A stretch of DNA of 64,000 nucleotides from Seriola aureovittata (lineage: Eukaryota > Chordata > Actinopteri > Carangiformes > Carangidae), in assembly GCF_021018895.1 (NCBI RefSeq), contig NC_079386.1, positions 12,021,835 through 12,085,834 of the forward strand, in the 5' to 3' direction. This document shows, piece by piece, positions 52,971 to 64,000 of the stretch. Within the stretch, counting starts at the first letter, position 1. Each line of letters opens with the position of its first letter. A program made the translations under genes and the position numbers. The notes under the pieces are model-generated. The model was not told the DNA's origin. It did not search any database and saw nothing but the letters and a program-made list of their open reading frames with translations.

Positions 52971-54070
52971 TGTTCTCCCCTGGAAAATGTCCACTTAGGT
53001 TTGAAAAAAAAAAAGAAATGTTTAAAAAAATAACGATTTAATCACTGATGGAAAGTCCGACTGTGGGGGGGGGGGGGGGGAATATCGTGTTCTTTAAGAG
53101 CAAAGCCCTCGGTTTCGGGATGTGTGAGACTTCATCCTCCGGACGACTTCCTACATCGCTCCTGCTGCAGTGAAAAGCAGCAAGTGCACGGGCTTCCCTG
53201 TCTCCCCTGCTTCCCCACCTCCGGCACTGGATGTTAGTTGCTCTTTCCTTGTTTTTGTAAAAAAAAAAAAAGAAAAAAGAAAAAAAAGAAAAACCGCAAT
53301 GGTGTTTTAAAAAAACACACACGCACGCACACCAGAGAGGCTCCGTGCGCTCTGGAAGGTGCCACCAATAGGCCTATGTGAATTTCATGCGCGTAAAAGC
53401 CAAAATGTCATTTAGTCCGAACATCATATCACCAAGAAAGTATGATCAGAGTCCACAGCGCGCCGCTTTACTCACAGTTTGTGGTAAGAATCTCCTTCTC
53501 GGGTGAGGCTGCAATATTCCCCTCTCTCTGGGTGATATGTCCAACATATGTCAGAGGATCATTTAAATGCCCGTGCAGTTTCCAAAACTCATCATATACG
53601 GCGAGCGTTGACTGCGCGGCTGCCCGTCAACTCTCCGATCCTGAGGATGTGAATGCGAAGCGAACGACCCGTCCGGCTTGCCTCTCCTGCTCTCTTCCTC
53701 CAAGTCACTTGCAACCAGCAGACAGTGGATATAGTTCTTTTTTTGTGTGTGTGTGTGTGCGTGTGTGTATGTGTGTGCGAGCCAACTCCACAATGCACAA
53801 CCCCCTGAGAAAAAAAAAAAAAAAAATCAGGGTTGTATTTCAAATGAAGAAAGCGAAACCGAAAAGAAAAACTTTAAATAAAAAAAGATGTATATCCGAC
53901 GCAGTTTTTCTTTTTTTTGTTTTTGGAAAACGCTGGTTGAATTCCTCAGTGTGTCCAGCATATTCTGTTGCCTGTTCCTCTCACCTGCAGACGCGCCGCA
54001 TGTGTTGGCAGCCCCTATCTGCAGCACTGTGAGAGGGATTCACAAATGATATTGCAGTCTCTCTCTCCCT

Positions 54071-54073
<3 letters not shown>

Positions 54074-54106
<33 letters not shown>
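54074..54106. repeat. (CT)n microsatellite in the pcdh7 5' region
   Basis: CT array of about 33 bases, 1.1 kb upstream of the pcdh7 ATG. It reads as GA repeats on the gene's own strand, a context sometimes bound by GAGA-type factors. Confidence 0.92.
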
Positions 54107-54109
<3 letters not shown>

Positions 54110-54589
54110 CTCCGTCTCTCCACCCCCCCCCCTCCGGTTTCTTCTCACCCAGCGGCGCACGTAAACAGGGTCGGACTTTGGTCTTGATCGCCGGGTCCAG
54201 AGGCCAGCAGACAATATTAGGAGGACTGGGGACAGAGGAGGTGTGGAGATGCCTTGATGCGGTCGTTTTCACCGGTGTTTTCACGCGACGTGGCGCGACA
54301 CTTTTGTGAGCACACCCACCACACTCCTGCCTAATGATCCCGTGCGCGATATGACGAGATGTCCTATTTAAAAAAAATAAATAAAAAAAACCAACAAAAG
54401 AAGAACAACAAACTATTTAATAACAGGCATCGTGTAGTAAAGGTTTTTGGATGGTGGAGCCTGTGCAGTTTGATGCGGGGCTTATGTGGCTTTTTGCCGC
54501 AACAGATTCCATGTGCGACAAAACACATTCAGAGTGTAACTTTTACGCACTCCGAGGCTGACATAAGTTGTCTGTCTTTCCGCTATGAT

Positions 54590-55080
54590 GTGATGCGGTT
54601 GCGAATGTCTTACCCAGCAGCGCGCAACACAAAGCCGCTGCAGGACAGACGGGATGGGACGGGGACGCGGAGACGCGGGGACGGAGTTGGGGGTTGGGGG
54701 GGTGTTGTGTGCGCAGTGCCGTGGTTTCCCTGTGGTTACTAATATGTATGCGTGTGGTCGCCAGTGGCTGTGCTCTCCGGCGCGGCGGCGGCGGGGCTCG
54801 GTGTCTCCTTTCGCCCGTGCACGCCGTTCAGTCCACTCAGCATCCAGGAATCTGAGTCTGTGACCATGAACGCGTTTGCATAAAGAGGAATAAAGACAGA
54901 AAAAAAAAAACAACCTCCCCTTCCCCCCCTCCTCTGCATGGCCCCTCTTTTTTTTTTCAGCAAGGTCTGAGCGGGAGGTGTGTGTGTGTGGGGGGGGTTC
55001 TTTCTTATGCGGCCACTGCGCAAACCCAACTCCCTGTGTAAGATCAGTGTGCGCGCGGTGTGTGTCCTACCACAGCTGCC
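54590..55080. promoter_or_regulatory. CpG-rich stretch (probable CpG island)
   Basis: CG dinucleotides are frequent here, for example in GACGCGGAGACGCGGGGACG and in the CGGCG runs near 54780-54800. In the surrounding intron and upstream DNA they are sparse. It lies 1.6-2.1 kb upstream of the pcdh7 ATG, consistent with its promoter. The boundaries are approximate. Confidence 0.5.
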
Positions 55081-55495
55081 ACCCGAGTGCTTGTGATGGG
55101 TACAGTGTGGAGCAACACATTCATTGTGATGCTGGAGGGCATTCTGTCCAGCATCACGCTGAGATTCCTTCCAGAGGCGCGCAGTGCAAAAGGCAGGTAA
55201 ATGGGCACATTTTCGGCTCTTGCGTGGATTCATCCACTACAGCACGTATGAGCATTTGCACCGCTGTGTTAAGAACAAAAAAATATATATAAATATATAT
55301 ATATATGAATAGGAAATGCGGTGCTTTTAATGTATTTATTTCCTTCTCCAACTTAAGATGTGGGGATGCTCTACTGTTTTAATATAGGGACAGTGCGGCG
55401 CTGTGTGTGTCTGTGAAATTATACAGTGAACGAGTGTAATGAGTGAGTGAAAGAGTGAGGGACAGAGTCGGATAGAGAGAGAGAGGGAGGGAGGC

Positions 55496-55514
55496 GGGGG
55501 GGGGGGGGGGGGGG
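55496..55514. repeat. G19 homopolymer upstream of pcdh7
   Basis: Nineteen consecutive G residues after a purine-rich stretch, at the outer edge of the probable promoter. Confidence 0.93.
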
Positions 55515-55586
55515 CAGACAGTCTCAGCAGCTGCATCTCGCTCAGACGGCTGTCTGAATTCCAGCAGTGGCTTTATCCTTGCTTCC

Positions 55587-55598
55587 TAGCGCCCTCTA
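55587..55598 (-). promoter_or_regulatory. partial CTCF-like motif upstream of pcdh7
   Basis: TAGAGGGCGCTA on the minus strand matches the right half of the CTCF consensus. The left half does not match, so support is weak. It lies near the far edge of the probable promoter region. Confidence 0.2.
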
Positions 55599-55600
55599 TC

Positions 55601-57679
55601 GTCACATCAAAACCAAAACCCTCCCAGAAGGGCTTGCAGTGGGAGAGTACAGCAGCGATAAGGTAAATCCAGTCATACTGCACATGTACTCCAGGCAGTG
55701 GGAGTTATTATTATCCTTTAGTTGATTAGTTTCTCTCAGACAGAACTCTGTAGAATAGTGCCACGCTCAATAATATTCAATAATAGGTGGGGTACATTTA
55801 TATTTACACATAATTCACAAGATCAAGCCTAAATGAATGTAAAATAGTATTAAAATAGAACATTTTAATGCATTAAGATTAATTATAAAATGCTACATCA
55901 GAATGACAAATATGAGTATGTTTGGTTCAGGAAATGTTATGTAATTTAAGTATTATACCTTTTATGAAGAGAAAGGTCAAAGGTTAAATGTTATTTTTGA
56001 CCCAGTAGACACAACAAGTTCAAGTTTCACCTTAAAACTGTCCAAGTAAAAAGCAAATGAAGCGTATTTGACATTCACAACTGCAAAGGATTCACATATT
56101 AATTATATTTACAGTAAGAAACAAATAGTGGCATGTCAGTTTAAAAAGTGCGAAACATCACAGCTATACCTGTTTTACTTCAGGGTAAATATCCAAACAG
56201 TAAAAATAAAGAATTGTACAACACCCCCTCGTTTTGGGTGGTTTTCTATCCATAGGTACTGAGGTATGTGTATCAGTAAAACAAAGAAAAAAGAAAAGCA
56301 AAGAAACACAATCACACAATCACACATCTCCCCCTACTGAAAATCTCAGTCAAATCAACCTGAAAGTTAGTTTGAAAAAGATCCATTAATCGCTCGTTGG
56401 ATTTTCAGCTAACCAGCATGAGTCCACTGGATCAAACAAGAATTCACAAAAAAAAAAAAGAAGAATAACAATAACAACTCCAGAGGGTCCAGAGGCGATC
56501 AGAACAACCGGATACAAAGTGGAATTGAGCATTGAAGGTGATCTCTCAGACGGTGTTTACTATCAGAACCAAAAAGATCAAGGCTCCAAATCATCTCAAA
56601 AAATCATCACTGAAAATCATTATCATAGTTTGTGTGCAGCATCGGTCTTGCTCTCAAGTGGATGAGTGGTCCAAAACGATGCCAGGGAAAGCACTCGACG
56701 CCTTTACAAAGACCTCATCAGTGGGAGCGAGGTGTTTTTGAAAACGAGATGTTCAAAAAGAGTGATTAATACTCCCACTCAATGACTGATAGCACAAAAT
56801 TAAAACAATTTCTGATAAGAGATGATACATCGTTCCCTTTTTTTTTGGCCCAAAAAAAGCATTTTTTTTTATTTCTGAGTCCATTCCATATTAAATATAT
56901 AATGCAAATATTAGGTAATGAGTGGACAGCAAAAAAAAAAAAAAAAGGCTAAAACTTTAGAATATGCACAGACATTCCAGAAGTGTTAATGAAATGTGGG
57001 AAGAGAAAATGAAAATGAATGGATGAAAAAACTAGGATGATTGCACAGTCTGCCGAATTAATGGTTTCCATTTTATAAACATAATAAGAGCAGAAATGTC
57101 CGCCTGTCCTATTTATTTGTTAGTTAATGCTTATTGTAGTTCTGTGACACTGTGCGCATGGCAGCCGCAATTATGTCAGCTGCTGATATGAAATGACACT
57201 TCTGTTGTCCAGTGATGTGAGGATAGAGGTATTGAAATGATTGGTTGTTAAAGTATGAGACTGTACCTTATTGTTATTACGTTGATTCAACTCATTTCTG
57301 TATTTGATTTTTTTTTAACGGACACAACCATCAAAATCCATACGGGGGCGATTGAAAACAACACATGTCTTTACATAAATATTTACATATATATGATGGA
57401 GAACAGCAATTCATAGAAGCAGAGACAAAGAGGAGATGATAAAAGAGCTGTAATGTAGGTGTTTTTACTATATTTACCTGATAGCAAACATATTTTACAC
57501 CTAAGCAGGAGGCTTTGGCAACTGCGCTACTGGCACTTGTTTATACACACATACATAACACACAAAACTTCTTGATTGAGAAGCAACCAAAGAATTTTCA
57601 ACACTGTTGGTCACTTGGACTCTCTTCATTAACAACATTTTAATCATTAGATCTTCATTAGGTAAAAAAATTATCACAA
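55601..57679. other. upstream intergenic DNA: nothing recognised
   Basis: AT-rich sequence with few simple repeats apart from A runs (56449-56459, 56933-56946). No ORF with recognisable similarity. It could hold distal pcdh7 regulatory elements. Confidence 0.5.
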
Positions 57680-58040
57680 TTAAAGGTGCTCTGTGGAGCT
57701 TTTCTTGTTTCTTACCAAAACACATTGTGTGTATCCTTGTCACACAAATGTGTTGAATGTATTTGCAACCTCATAAGACATTGGCAAATCATTTGTTTTT
57801 ATTTAATGTCGCGCTGTATTTACATCCGTGTTCGCTAGCTTGCGGTCTTCTTCTTCTTCTTCTGCACTGTCTTGCTGCAGATATTTTTCTCACATTACCG
57901 GCATCAACTGTCAATCAGAGGAAGCGTGTGAAACCGGTATCTGCATCATGTTGCCTGTGCGGTGCATGCTCGCCTGGGGACCCACTCACAAAAACGTTGC
58001 GCCATAGTAGCGGCCAAAAAACTCCACAGGGTACCTTTAA
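57680..58040. mobile_element. 361-bp MITE with terminal inverted repeats and TTAA ends
   Basis: The left end reads TTAAAGGTGCTCTGTGGAGC. The reverse complement of the right end reads TTAAAGGTACCCTGTGGAGT. These match at 17 of 20 positions and extend inward as T-rich sequence. Both ends carry TTAA, the target sequence of piggyBac-type transposases, so this is likely a non-autonomous piggyBac-like element. It has no transposase ORF. Its interior includes a (TTC)n patch and GC-rich segments. The piggyBac link is inference from the TTAA ends and needs a family search. Confidence 0.75.
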
Positions 58041-59740
58041 TAAAGAGAGTACAAGTTTTTGATCCTACTTTTTCTGTCAGTAAGACATCGTGATGTACAA
58101 GAACTTTGCTGAAACGCTTAAAAAGCTCCTTATTAAAGATCACTTCAGTCACTTTTTCATGAAGGTTGTCAATTGAATCTGTAGTATTTAAGTGAAGTGA
58201 AAAGAGGGACATATCTATGAATTTAACGAAGCATTGCCGTGGCAACTATCACTCTGACGATGTGATGCTGGTGATGATGGAGAACGTGGTTGGATGTTGG
58301 TAACAGCATCAGATTCAGCTAAGTGGATTGGTGAAGAGGATGGTGATTAGTGATTTACTTTACTTAAACTAAGGTAAGAGGACTATTAGCTTTAAGCTAA
58401 TTGATTGGATTGTTTGAACCAGGACGCGGTTGCTTCTTAAATTTTTGAGTGATACGTGACTGGAGAGGAGACAAGGTGCGGCTCAGAGTTTTTCTTCATG
58501 ACTGAACTTACACCTAATTCCACATGTCTGTCAGTTCTTTTCGTCTTTGTTGATGTTTCTTTTCACTCAAAATGTAAAATAAATTTCCAGCTTCTTTTGT
58601 GTGTGTGTGTGTCTGATGCTCCTCTTGAATTTTGAATGCAGGTGATTTGGCAACTGTTGAGCTCTTTTACGCCTCATGTTGCTTTGAAAACTCGCATCCA
58701 AACTGTGCAATTGCAAGTCCTCCTTTGTGGCTGAAATATCCTGCTAATTGGCATTCGGAGGTGATGTAGTTACCACGGTGTTTTCCAGTGAGGTGTCAAT
58801 TTTTTTTTTTTTTTGTCTGTCTATTTTCTGAACAAATTTTCAAATGACACAAAATTGACAGTGTTCTTTCAAGTTTAACTTTGAAATGCTGCATGTTCAA
58901 GTAGAGGCTTTGCATATTGAACAGAAACAGATAAGACATTAGAGATACAGCTCAATTAAAGCAGATATTTAAAAAATGAATTGTGGAATGAATTTTTTAC
59001 CCATGTTGATTTCCATAGAGAGCTCACCTGAAAATAAATGAAGTTGGACCGTTTATCAGAACAAGAGTCTATTATGTTTTGCCTGTTTACTGCTCTGAAA
59101 GTGTGAAAGTTAGTTTAGAGAAATGTGAGAAAAAAACGTGAGTGTAACTGTAAAATCAGGTCCACAGCCAACTGTGTAACTGTTAATAATACAATAAATA
59201 GACTGTGTTTGTTTTGAAGTGTGTGCTTGACTGATTGCACCGGTGTGTCTTCTGTCACTGACGCTGAGCCACCAGGTGTTTGGGACTTGGGGCAAATGTA
59301 TTCAATTAATTAGGACATTGCACTCCAGTGTGTATCTGTGAGCATATAAAGCAAGGTTGAGAAATGCAGCCAGAAAGATGTGATGTGGTTTGAAAGCTTT
59401 TGGACATTAGTTCTTGGTTAATGGTGGAGTTATCTAAGGACAGACAATCGCACTACACTCTATGTCCTATCAACGCTCATGGGTGGCCACAGGAAGTAGT
59501 GAGAGCATAATGTTAAAGTTTTGACATGACCAGTTGTAATCTGCCTCAGCATGACTTCTTACCTTGACCCTGACCACTCTCACTCCTCATGCCTAAACCT
59601 AACCAGTCCAATCAGCGAAGGCAACGAGCGTTAGCCAATCAGACGCAGTGTAGGGCGGGTCATATCAACTCTACGGTAGGGTTCGTAAGTTTACTTCCGG
59701 CTGCTGTACCATTGAAAGCTAATCGAAGAATAAAGTCACA
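58041..59740. other. intergenic DNA between the MITE and the hAT-like ORF: nothing recognised
   Basis: Mostly AT-rich with a T14 run (58801-58814) and a short GT array (58598-58613). The last 150 bases carry a CCAAT box and may be the promoter of the downstream ORF. Confidence 0.5.
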
Positions 59741-60280
59741 ATGGAGGAAAAACGTACTGCAGGTTTTTTTGGGGGCAAACCACCAGCTAACGAGAGCACA
59801 AATGAAGTCCAGGAGAGTAATTTTCCCTCAGAGACGGAGACTGCAGCCGACACGCGCCGGAGTGTCACCACCACTGAGGAGCCTGCTGCTAACAGGTGTG
59901 TCAGGCTAGGACTGACTTTGAGGAGCCTCTCCAGCCACCCAACTTCAGTTTTCCGGCCAGACGTTTTGGGGAAAAAAACTTTCAGCCGTGGATTTTCACC
60001 GACTTGGTTTGCTAAACGGAAGTGGCTTCATTACATAGCGGAGTGTGGTCGGGTTGTGTGCAGTGGGAAACCGGTTGATTTGGTTCCCCTTCACCTTGCC
60101 GAGGAGCTCGACCCAGGACGCCCTGATCTCCAGCTCAAAATTCTGGGCGATATCACCGGAGAGTCTCTGTCACAGTTCAAGATGAAGCAACATGTCTATC
60201 TAAGCTCCATCCACAAACAAGAGCTCTGTTTACAGAAGCTGAGAAAGTCTGTGCCTGCCCATCTCTGTGGCCTCATCTGA
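59741..60280 (+). pseudogene. hAT-like transposase N-terminal fragment with degenerate TTF zinc finger (179 codons)
   Basis: An open frame begins at an ATG in good context (CACAATGG) and runs to a TGA. Residues about 1-55 are low-complexity and acidic or threonine-rich. Residues about 66-108 read HPTSVFRPDVLGKK, then F-SP-W-F-WLHY and VVC, the pattern of the TTF-type zinc finger of hAT/ZMYM1-like transposases (F..W....WL.Y......FC..C). The second cysteine of the final CxxC pair is replaced (CSGK), and no DDE or dimerisation domain follows. Residues 110-179 (LVPLHLAEELDPGRPD onward) I do not recognise. The sequence just upstream has a CCAAT box (AGCCAATCAGACG, near 59634). It is most likely a truncated transposon gene. 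An unannotated host gene derived from one is possible. Confidence 0.45.
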
Positions 60281-60693
60281 GCGGACTATGAAAACATGGC
60301 AACACCATGACCCAGAAGAGACAAACTCGCTTCTCTCTGATGCATGTCCACACATGACATTTTGAACTCACTCAACACCCATGAGAGACTTTCCACAACA
60401 CCTGAGCGTAAGGCCACATTTGGATTGTTACAACTACTGGAGCACATTATCTGCAGCTCAAGGTAAGTTATTTGGTTTTAGCTGCCGCCCAGCAGTTTAA
60501 TATTCAGCTGTCAATCACTTTTAACATCACGCCGATATACCTTTGCTGAAAAAATGTGCGTACTTGGATATGTTCTTCTGTGCCGTTCGCAATGGGTTTT
60601 TGGACGTGTATTGCAATGTTATGGCATTATTGTGCAATAGCATTACAGTAGTCTGTTTTATAGACCTGGCTGCTGCTGTTGTTACTGCTTCTG

Positions 60694-60773
<80 letters not shown>

Positions 60774-62022
60774 TTGCAGTAGTACACCCCCTGAAGTTAG
60801 AGGATGGAGCCTAACCCCCTAACATACTGTCTATGTATGTGTTTGCCCTTATCTTCCTTCCTGTTTGCGTCCATATGTGCCTTTGCATACTGTATGTGGA
60901 TGCAAACACTGGTTCACATTTCTGATGCATATGTGTAGGTCTTCCCTTGTATGGCGCTGTGTGGCTGTGTCTGTCATTGTTGGTGGTTGAGCCTGCATCG
61001 AGCCTGTCGCCGTGTACTCTCTGGCCCTCAGGAGAGAAATACAACCATCCGTCAAGAATGTGTAAAAAGTCGGGCGATGGCGGGCAGCCAGCCAGGCCAC
61101 ACTTAGGCAAGTCTTTGTAGTGCTGCCCGAGAGGTAATATGTCATGGCATCCTCCACTTTGAACGGCAGAAAGAAACATCAACAAGGAGTGACTCAACAG
61201 CCCAGAGAAGAAGCGTCCGTCCAACACTGTGGCGGTGTAGCTCAACAAGCCTTTTTTCTCTCCAACTCCCTCTGGCGAGTTGCTATTTTGAGACTCCTGA
61301 CGCCTTGTTCTGCCTTCTCCCTCTGGGATCTGCGAGAACTGCTGAGGAGATCACAATGCACAATAGAATTGGTTCAGAAAGTTTCAATATGCCCAGATCA
61401 TTCAGCTAGTCACAGGGGGTAAAATGGATGGCTCCATTTAAATACAAAAAAAAGGAACCGGTGTGTACTGTTCTTGTTCATTTAAAAAAAATCTGAACAT
61501 AAAATCCAGTGAGAACATTGCTGCATTTTATGAGTCATATCTGCCATTGATTTGACAGCAAGATTGATACAGCTTGTTGGTTTTGCATTATTAATCAGAA
61601 TATGAGTATATGGCTAAAAATGTGCTAGAAATCGCACTCATGGAAGAACACAGACTGAAGCCAGTGTCATGTTAGAGAATTAACACACCTGAGTCATGCA
61701 AATAATGCAATGAACCAAGACACAAAGCTTTCAGAAATGGTGGAATGAGTAATTTAACTCATGACAGTTGACCTAATGTCACATGGTCCTGTTAGTCACA
61801 TTCAGACAGTCTTAAATGTTGAAGTGCTACAGTATATGTCAGAATCAGTTTTACTCATCAGATATGTTAACACAAGCTCAGTGTGTCAGGCATTATTTGA
61901 AATATGTAATCAATTACTCATTATAAATCACTTATTGAAAATGTAATTCGTTTTTAATCGCTTATCAACATAACTAACTATTTATATTAGTTTTATACTC
62001 GGACCAGCTCCAAAGAAGCAGC
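60281..62022. other. intergenic DNA: nothing recognised except a (GT)n array
   Basis: Apart from the listed 73-base GT array there are no recognisable features. If the hAT-like element continued here, its remaining coding region is no longer readable. Confidence 0.5.
60699..60771. repeat. (GT)n microsatellite
   Basis: GT array of about 73 bases with a GCGCGC interruption near its right end. Confidence 0.95.
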
Positions 62023-62254
62023 AAGACCACAGTTTTTTTTTTTTTTAAAGTATATTTTTTTGGGCCTTTATTGGACAGGATAGTGGAGAGAGACAGGAAA
62101 TGGGGAGGCAGAGAGAGAGGGGGAATGACATGCAGTAAAGGCCGTCCGATGCGGGACTCGAACCGGGGCCAACTGCAGCGAGGGCTGTAGCCTCTACACA
62201 TGGGGCGCCTGCTTAGACCACTACACCACACGACGCCCCAAGACCACAGTTTTT
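62023..62254. repeat. 15-bp target-site duplication flanking the SINE
   Basis: AAGACCACAGTTTTT occurs at 62023-62037 and again at 62240-62254 with no mismatch. This brackets the SINE exactly and suggests a fairly recent insertion. Confidence 0.9.
62038..62239 (-). mobile_element. tRNA-derived SINE (about 200 bp)
   Basis: On the minus strand the head contains a polymerase III A box (TGGTGTAGTGGTCTAAGC) and an exact B box (GGTTCGAGTCC), as in a tRNA gene. The body then continues with ACTGCATGTCATTCCCCCTC, a (CT)-rich region and AATAAAGGCCC, and ends in an A-rich tail. The flanks carry a perfect 15-bp direct repeat (AAGACCACAGTTTTT at 62023-62037 and 62240-62254), the target-site duplication of LINE-assisted insertion. 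The body type is common in percomorph fish, but I do not assign a family name. Confidence 0.88.
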
Positions 62255-63554
62255 AAGGTCTTTACTGACCATCGACAACCAACTAACTAAAGTAATCTGT
62301 TACATCACAGCTTATGCTTTTTGAGGTATTTCTTGACCATCTACAGCTAGCTCAGTAATGTTAGCCTCAGGGTTCACACACTTTCCAACCCGAAAACAAC
62401 TCGGATAACTCCCCAAATGTTCACTTGCCAGTAGCTAATATTAGCAAGCTAGCTGATAAGACATAACGTGACTAAAACAACGTTTGAGTTGCATTTTTCT
62501 TCTTTTGGTAGCAGCTAACAGTCTCCAGCGCCAAGCTGACATGCTTCACACCAGTCTCTCCAGTGAATTAGTAACTGTAATGTAATTAATAAATTTCATC
62601 CCTTTCATTTTTAATTACTGAGAAAAGGGAAACACTGAACAACACTGAATATAAACACATAGCTGTTAAAATGGGCTGAATTTTTTAAATATGTTTAAGA
62701 TAATCAAAATATTTTTTACTTCCTTTTTTATTCTTGTAATTGAGAGCTCTCAAAAGGACTGAGTGTTTACAAGTACTGGCCCTCTTATCACTCCCATCAG
62801 TACAAGGGGCATATACATTGTAGGCATTAGTCACCCCCACCCAGACAAGTCAGTCACGCAGTCACAACTTAATCACTGACACTAGTGACACAAGGGACAC
62901 ACTGCTTTTCAAAAGGCCCCTCAAACTTCAAAGGGGGACCGCTGAAAGCAGCCATTCAGAGACCTTTTTTCAGTGGGACAAGGGTGGCTGTGGCGGCTAT
63001 GAATGGACTGATTGGGAGCGAATGTGGTCCGAGGCAACTCGTATTGTGATAATTCCAGTGTCAACACTCTGTACTCCTCCCTATACGCCGCTGATCCTCA
63101 ATGAGCTCGGCACTTGTCACAGAGAAAAGAGCCTTGAAAATGTGACACTTAAAAGGGAAGTTGGGCAAAATAAACCTTCTAATTCCTCACCCCCAACCTA
63201 CCCTCCGAAAAAGCAAAAATGACAGAAGAAATACCCAGCCGGAGCGTGCAACACTAGCCACATTATTAGGATGTGTTGAGGGAATAAAAAAAGGATGAAT
63301 TACCCCTCCCTTTGCATTGACCTAAAAATCGCAGAGCCTACTAAATCTTGCCCCTGTGTCAATGGCTGCCTGTTATTTGCATGCATTAAAGTGAAAATAG
63401 CAGCTCTGTTTTGTGACACTCATTTTGTGTCACAGATTGCCCCCCCTCACTCGCGCCCTCCCTCAACTCCAGCAGCCGTGTGGAAAACATTATGTGTGAA
63501 GAGTAGTCATTTCCAATGCATAGTTACTTCTTGAGTGCTACTGCTATGTTTATA

Positions 63555-63589
<35 letters not shown>

Positions 63590-64000
63590 CTGCCTGTCTG
63601 GTCTGCGGGTGTGTTTATCTGTTTATGAACAGCGTCGGAGTGTTTGTGTGCACTGTCCCACTGTTTCGGCAGAAAATAAGAAGACACCTGCTCGGCGATT
63701 CGAAGCTGGCTGTCAAAAACAGGAAAGAAAGTGTGGTGGGAGAAAAAAAAAAAACACCCAGGCAGCCCGAGATATATCTATTCTGGCTCCCCGCTTCCCT
63801 CAAGCTGCCGGTAGGAGACTTCAAAATGGCTCCACTCCCTGCCACAGAGTGGGCTCTGCCCTGTCAAAATGTCTTTGAATGGAAAATACAGCCTGAAAAG
63901 TTTCCTCCTTTCTCTCTCTTCCTCATTGTTTTTCTCTCTTGCTACCTCATTCTCTCTTCCTCCACTTCTCTGCCCCCCCTTCTGTCCATCCTTCATCGCA
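62255..64000. other. intergenic DNA to the window end: nothing recognised
   Basis: A (GT)n array lies at about 63557-63585 and a pyrimidine-rich stretch at 63900-63990. One octamer lies at 63375-63382. A weak diverged direct repeat of about 30 bases (near 62251 and 62317) is visible. No gene is recognised. Confidence 0.5.

Larger units (their letters stand above)
52971..55600 (-). promoter_or_regulatory. pcdh7: 5' UTR and probable promoter region of pcdh7
   Basis: This is the sequence just upstream of the pcdh7 start codon on the minus strand. It has no convincing long ORF. It contains G16 (53065-53080), a mixed A-rich tract (53260-53295), a (TC)n array (54074-54106), a CpG-rich stretch (about 54590-55080), an AT-rich run (55277-55306) and a G19 tract (55496-55514). 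CpG density rises clearly relative to the flanks, as expected at a developmental gene promoter. No TATA box or transcription start can be fixed by eye, and a non-coding first exon is possible. Confidence 0.5.

Noticed and set aside
52971..52994. Upstream in-frame start eight codons before the pcdh7 ATG
   Set aside because: The codon is GTG, not ATG, and is preceded directly by TAA. The ATG at 52970 has a good context and begins a proper signal peptide.
53442..54032. 196-codon open frame on the plus strand opposite the pcdh7 5' region
   Set aside because: It includes GT-array and A-run translations, has no recognisable domain, and lies antisense to the probable 5' UTR.
54482..55233. Overlapping frames of 143-164 codons on the minus strand upstream of pcdh7
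   Set aside because: They arise from CpG-rich, stop-poor DNA. They are out of context with the exon and have no recognisable motif.
57946..58245. 99-codon frame on the minus strand crossing the MITE edge
   Set aside because: It starts in intergenic DNA and ends inside the MITE, with no recognisable domain.

Overview
The window looks like nuclear DNA of a ray-finned (teleost) fish. It has vertebrate GT-AG splicing, one intron of about 48.6 kb, dense (CA/TG)n microsatellites, long G or C homopolymers, and repeat types familiar from teleost genomes (a tRNA-derived SINE, a TTAA-flanked MITE, an L2-like LINE remnant and a hAT-like fragment). There are no operons or prokaryotic features. The species cannot be named from the sequence alone.

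The only gene I can support with high confidence is protocadherin-7 (pcdh7), on the minus strand and running right to left. Its large first coding exon (49896-52970) encodes the signal peptide, seven cadherin repeats, the membrane span and the first part of the cytoplasmic tail. After an intron of about 48.6 kb (1288-49895), a 220-bp second coding exon (1068-1287) adds 73 residues of tail, starting with the RRVTF phosphatase-docking motif. The transcript continues past the left edge, so the C-terminus is outside the window. The paralogue (7a or 7b) cannot be told here. The rest of the 5' UTR and the promoter probably lie within about 53-55.6 kb, which includes a CpG-rich stretch.

The intron is mostly simple-sequence DNA. 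It also holds a near-perfect 1.2-kb tandem duplication bounded by (TG)n arrays (10577-12980), a degraded DNA-transposon-like repeat near 24.0 kb, an L2-like LINE 3' remnant near 46.2-46.8 kb, and candidate regulatory blocks. The clearest of these is three perfect POU octamers within 158 bp at 45371-45528. Upstream of the gene (55.6-64 kb) are a 361-bp MITE (57680-58040), a 179-codon ORF that looks like the N-terminal part of a hAT-type transposase with a broken TTF zinc finger (59741-60280), and a SINE with an exact 15-bp target-site duplication (62038-62239).

Most other open reading frames over 60 codons are translations of microsatellites, purine/pyrimidine tracts or the antisense of the cadherin exon. 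I saw no tRNA, rRNA or CRISPR, and nothing that amounts to a new multi-gene system. The most checkable novelties are regulatory (the octamer cluster) and structural (the microsatellite-bounded duplication).
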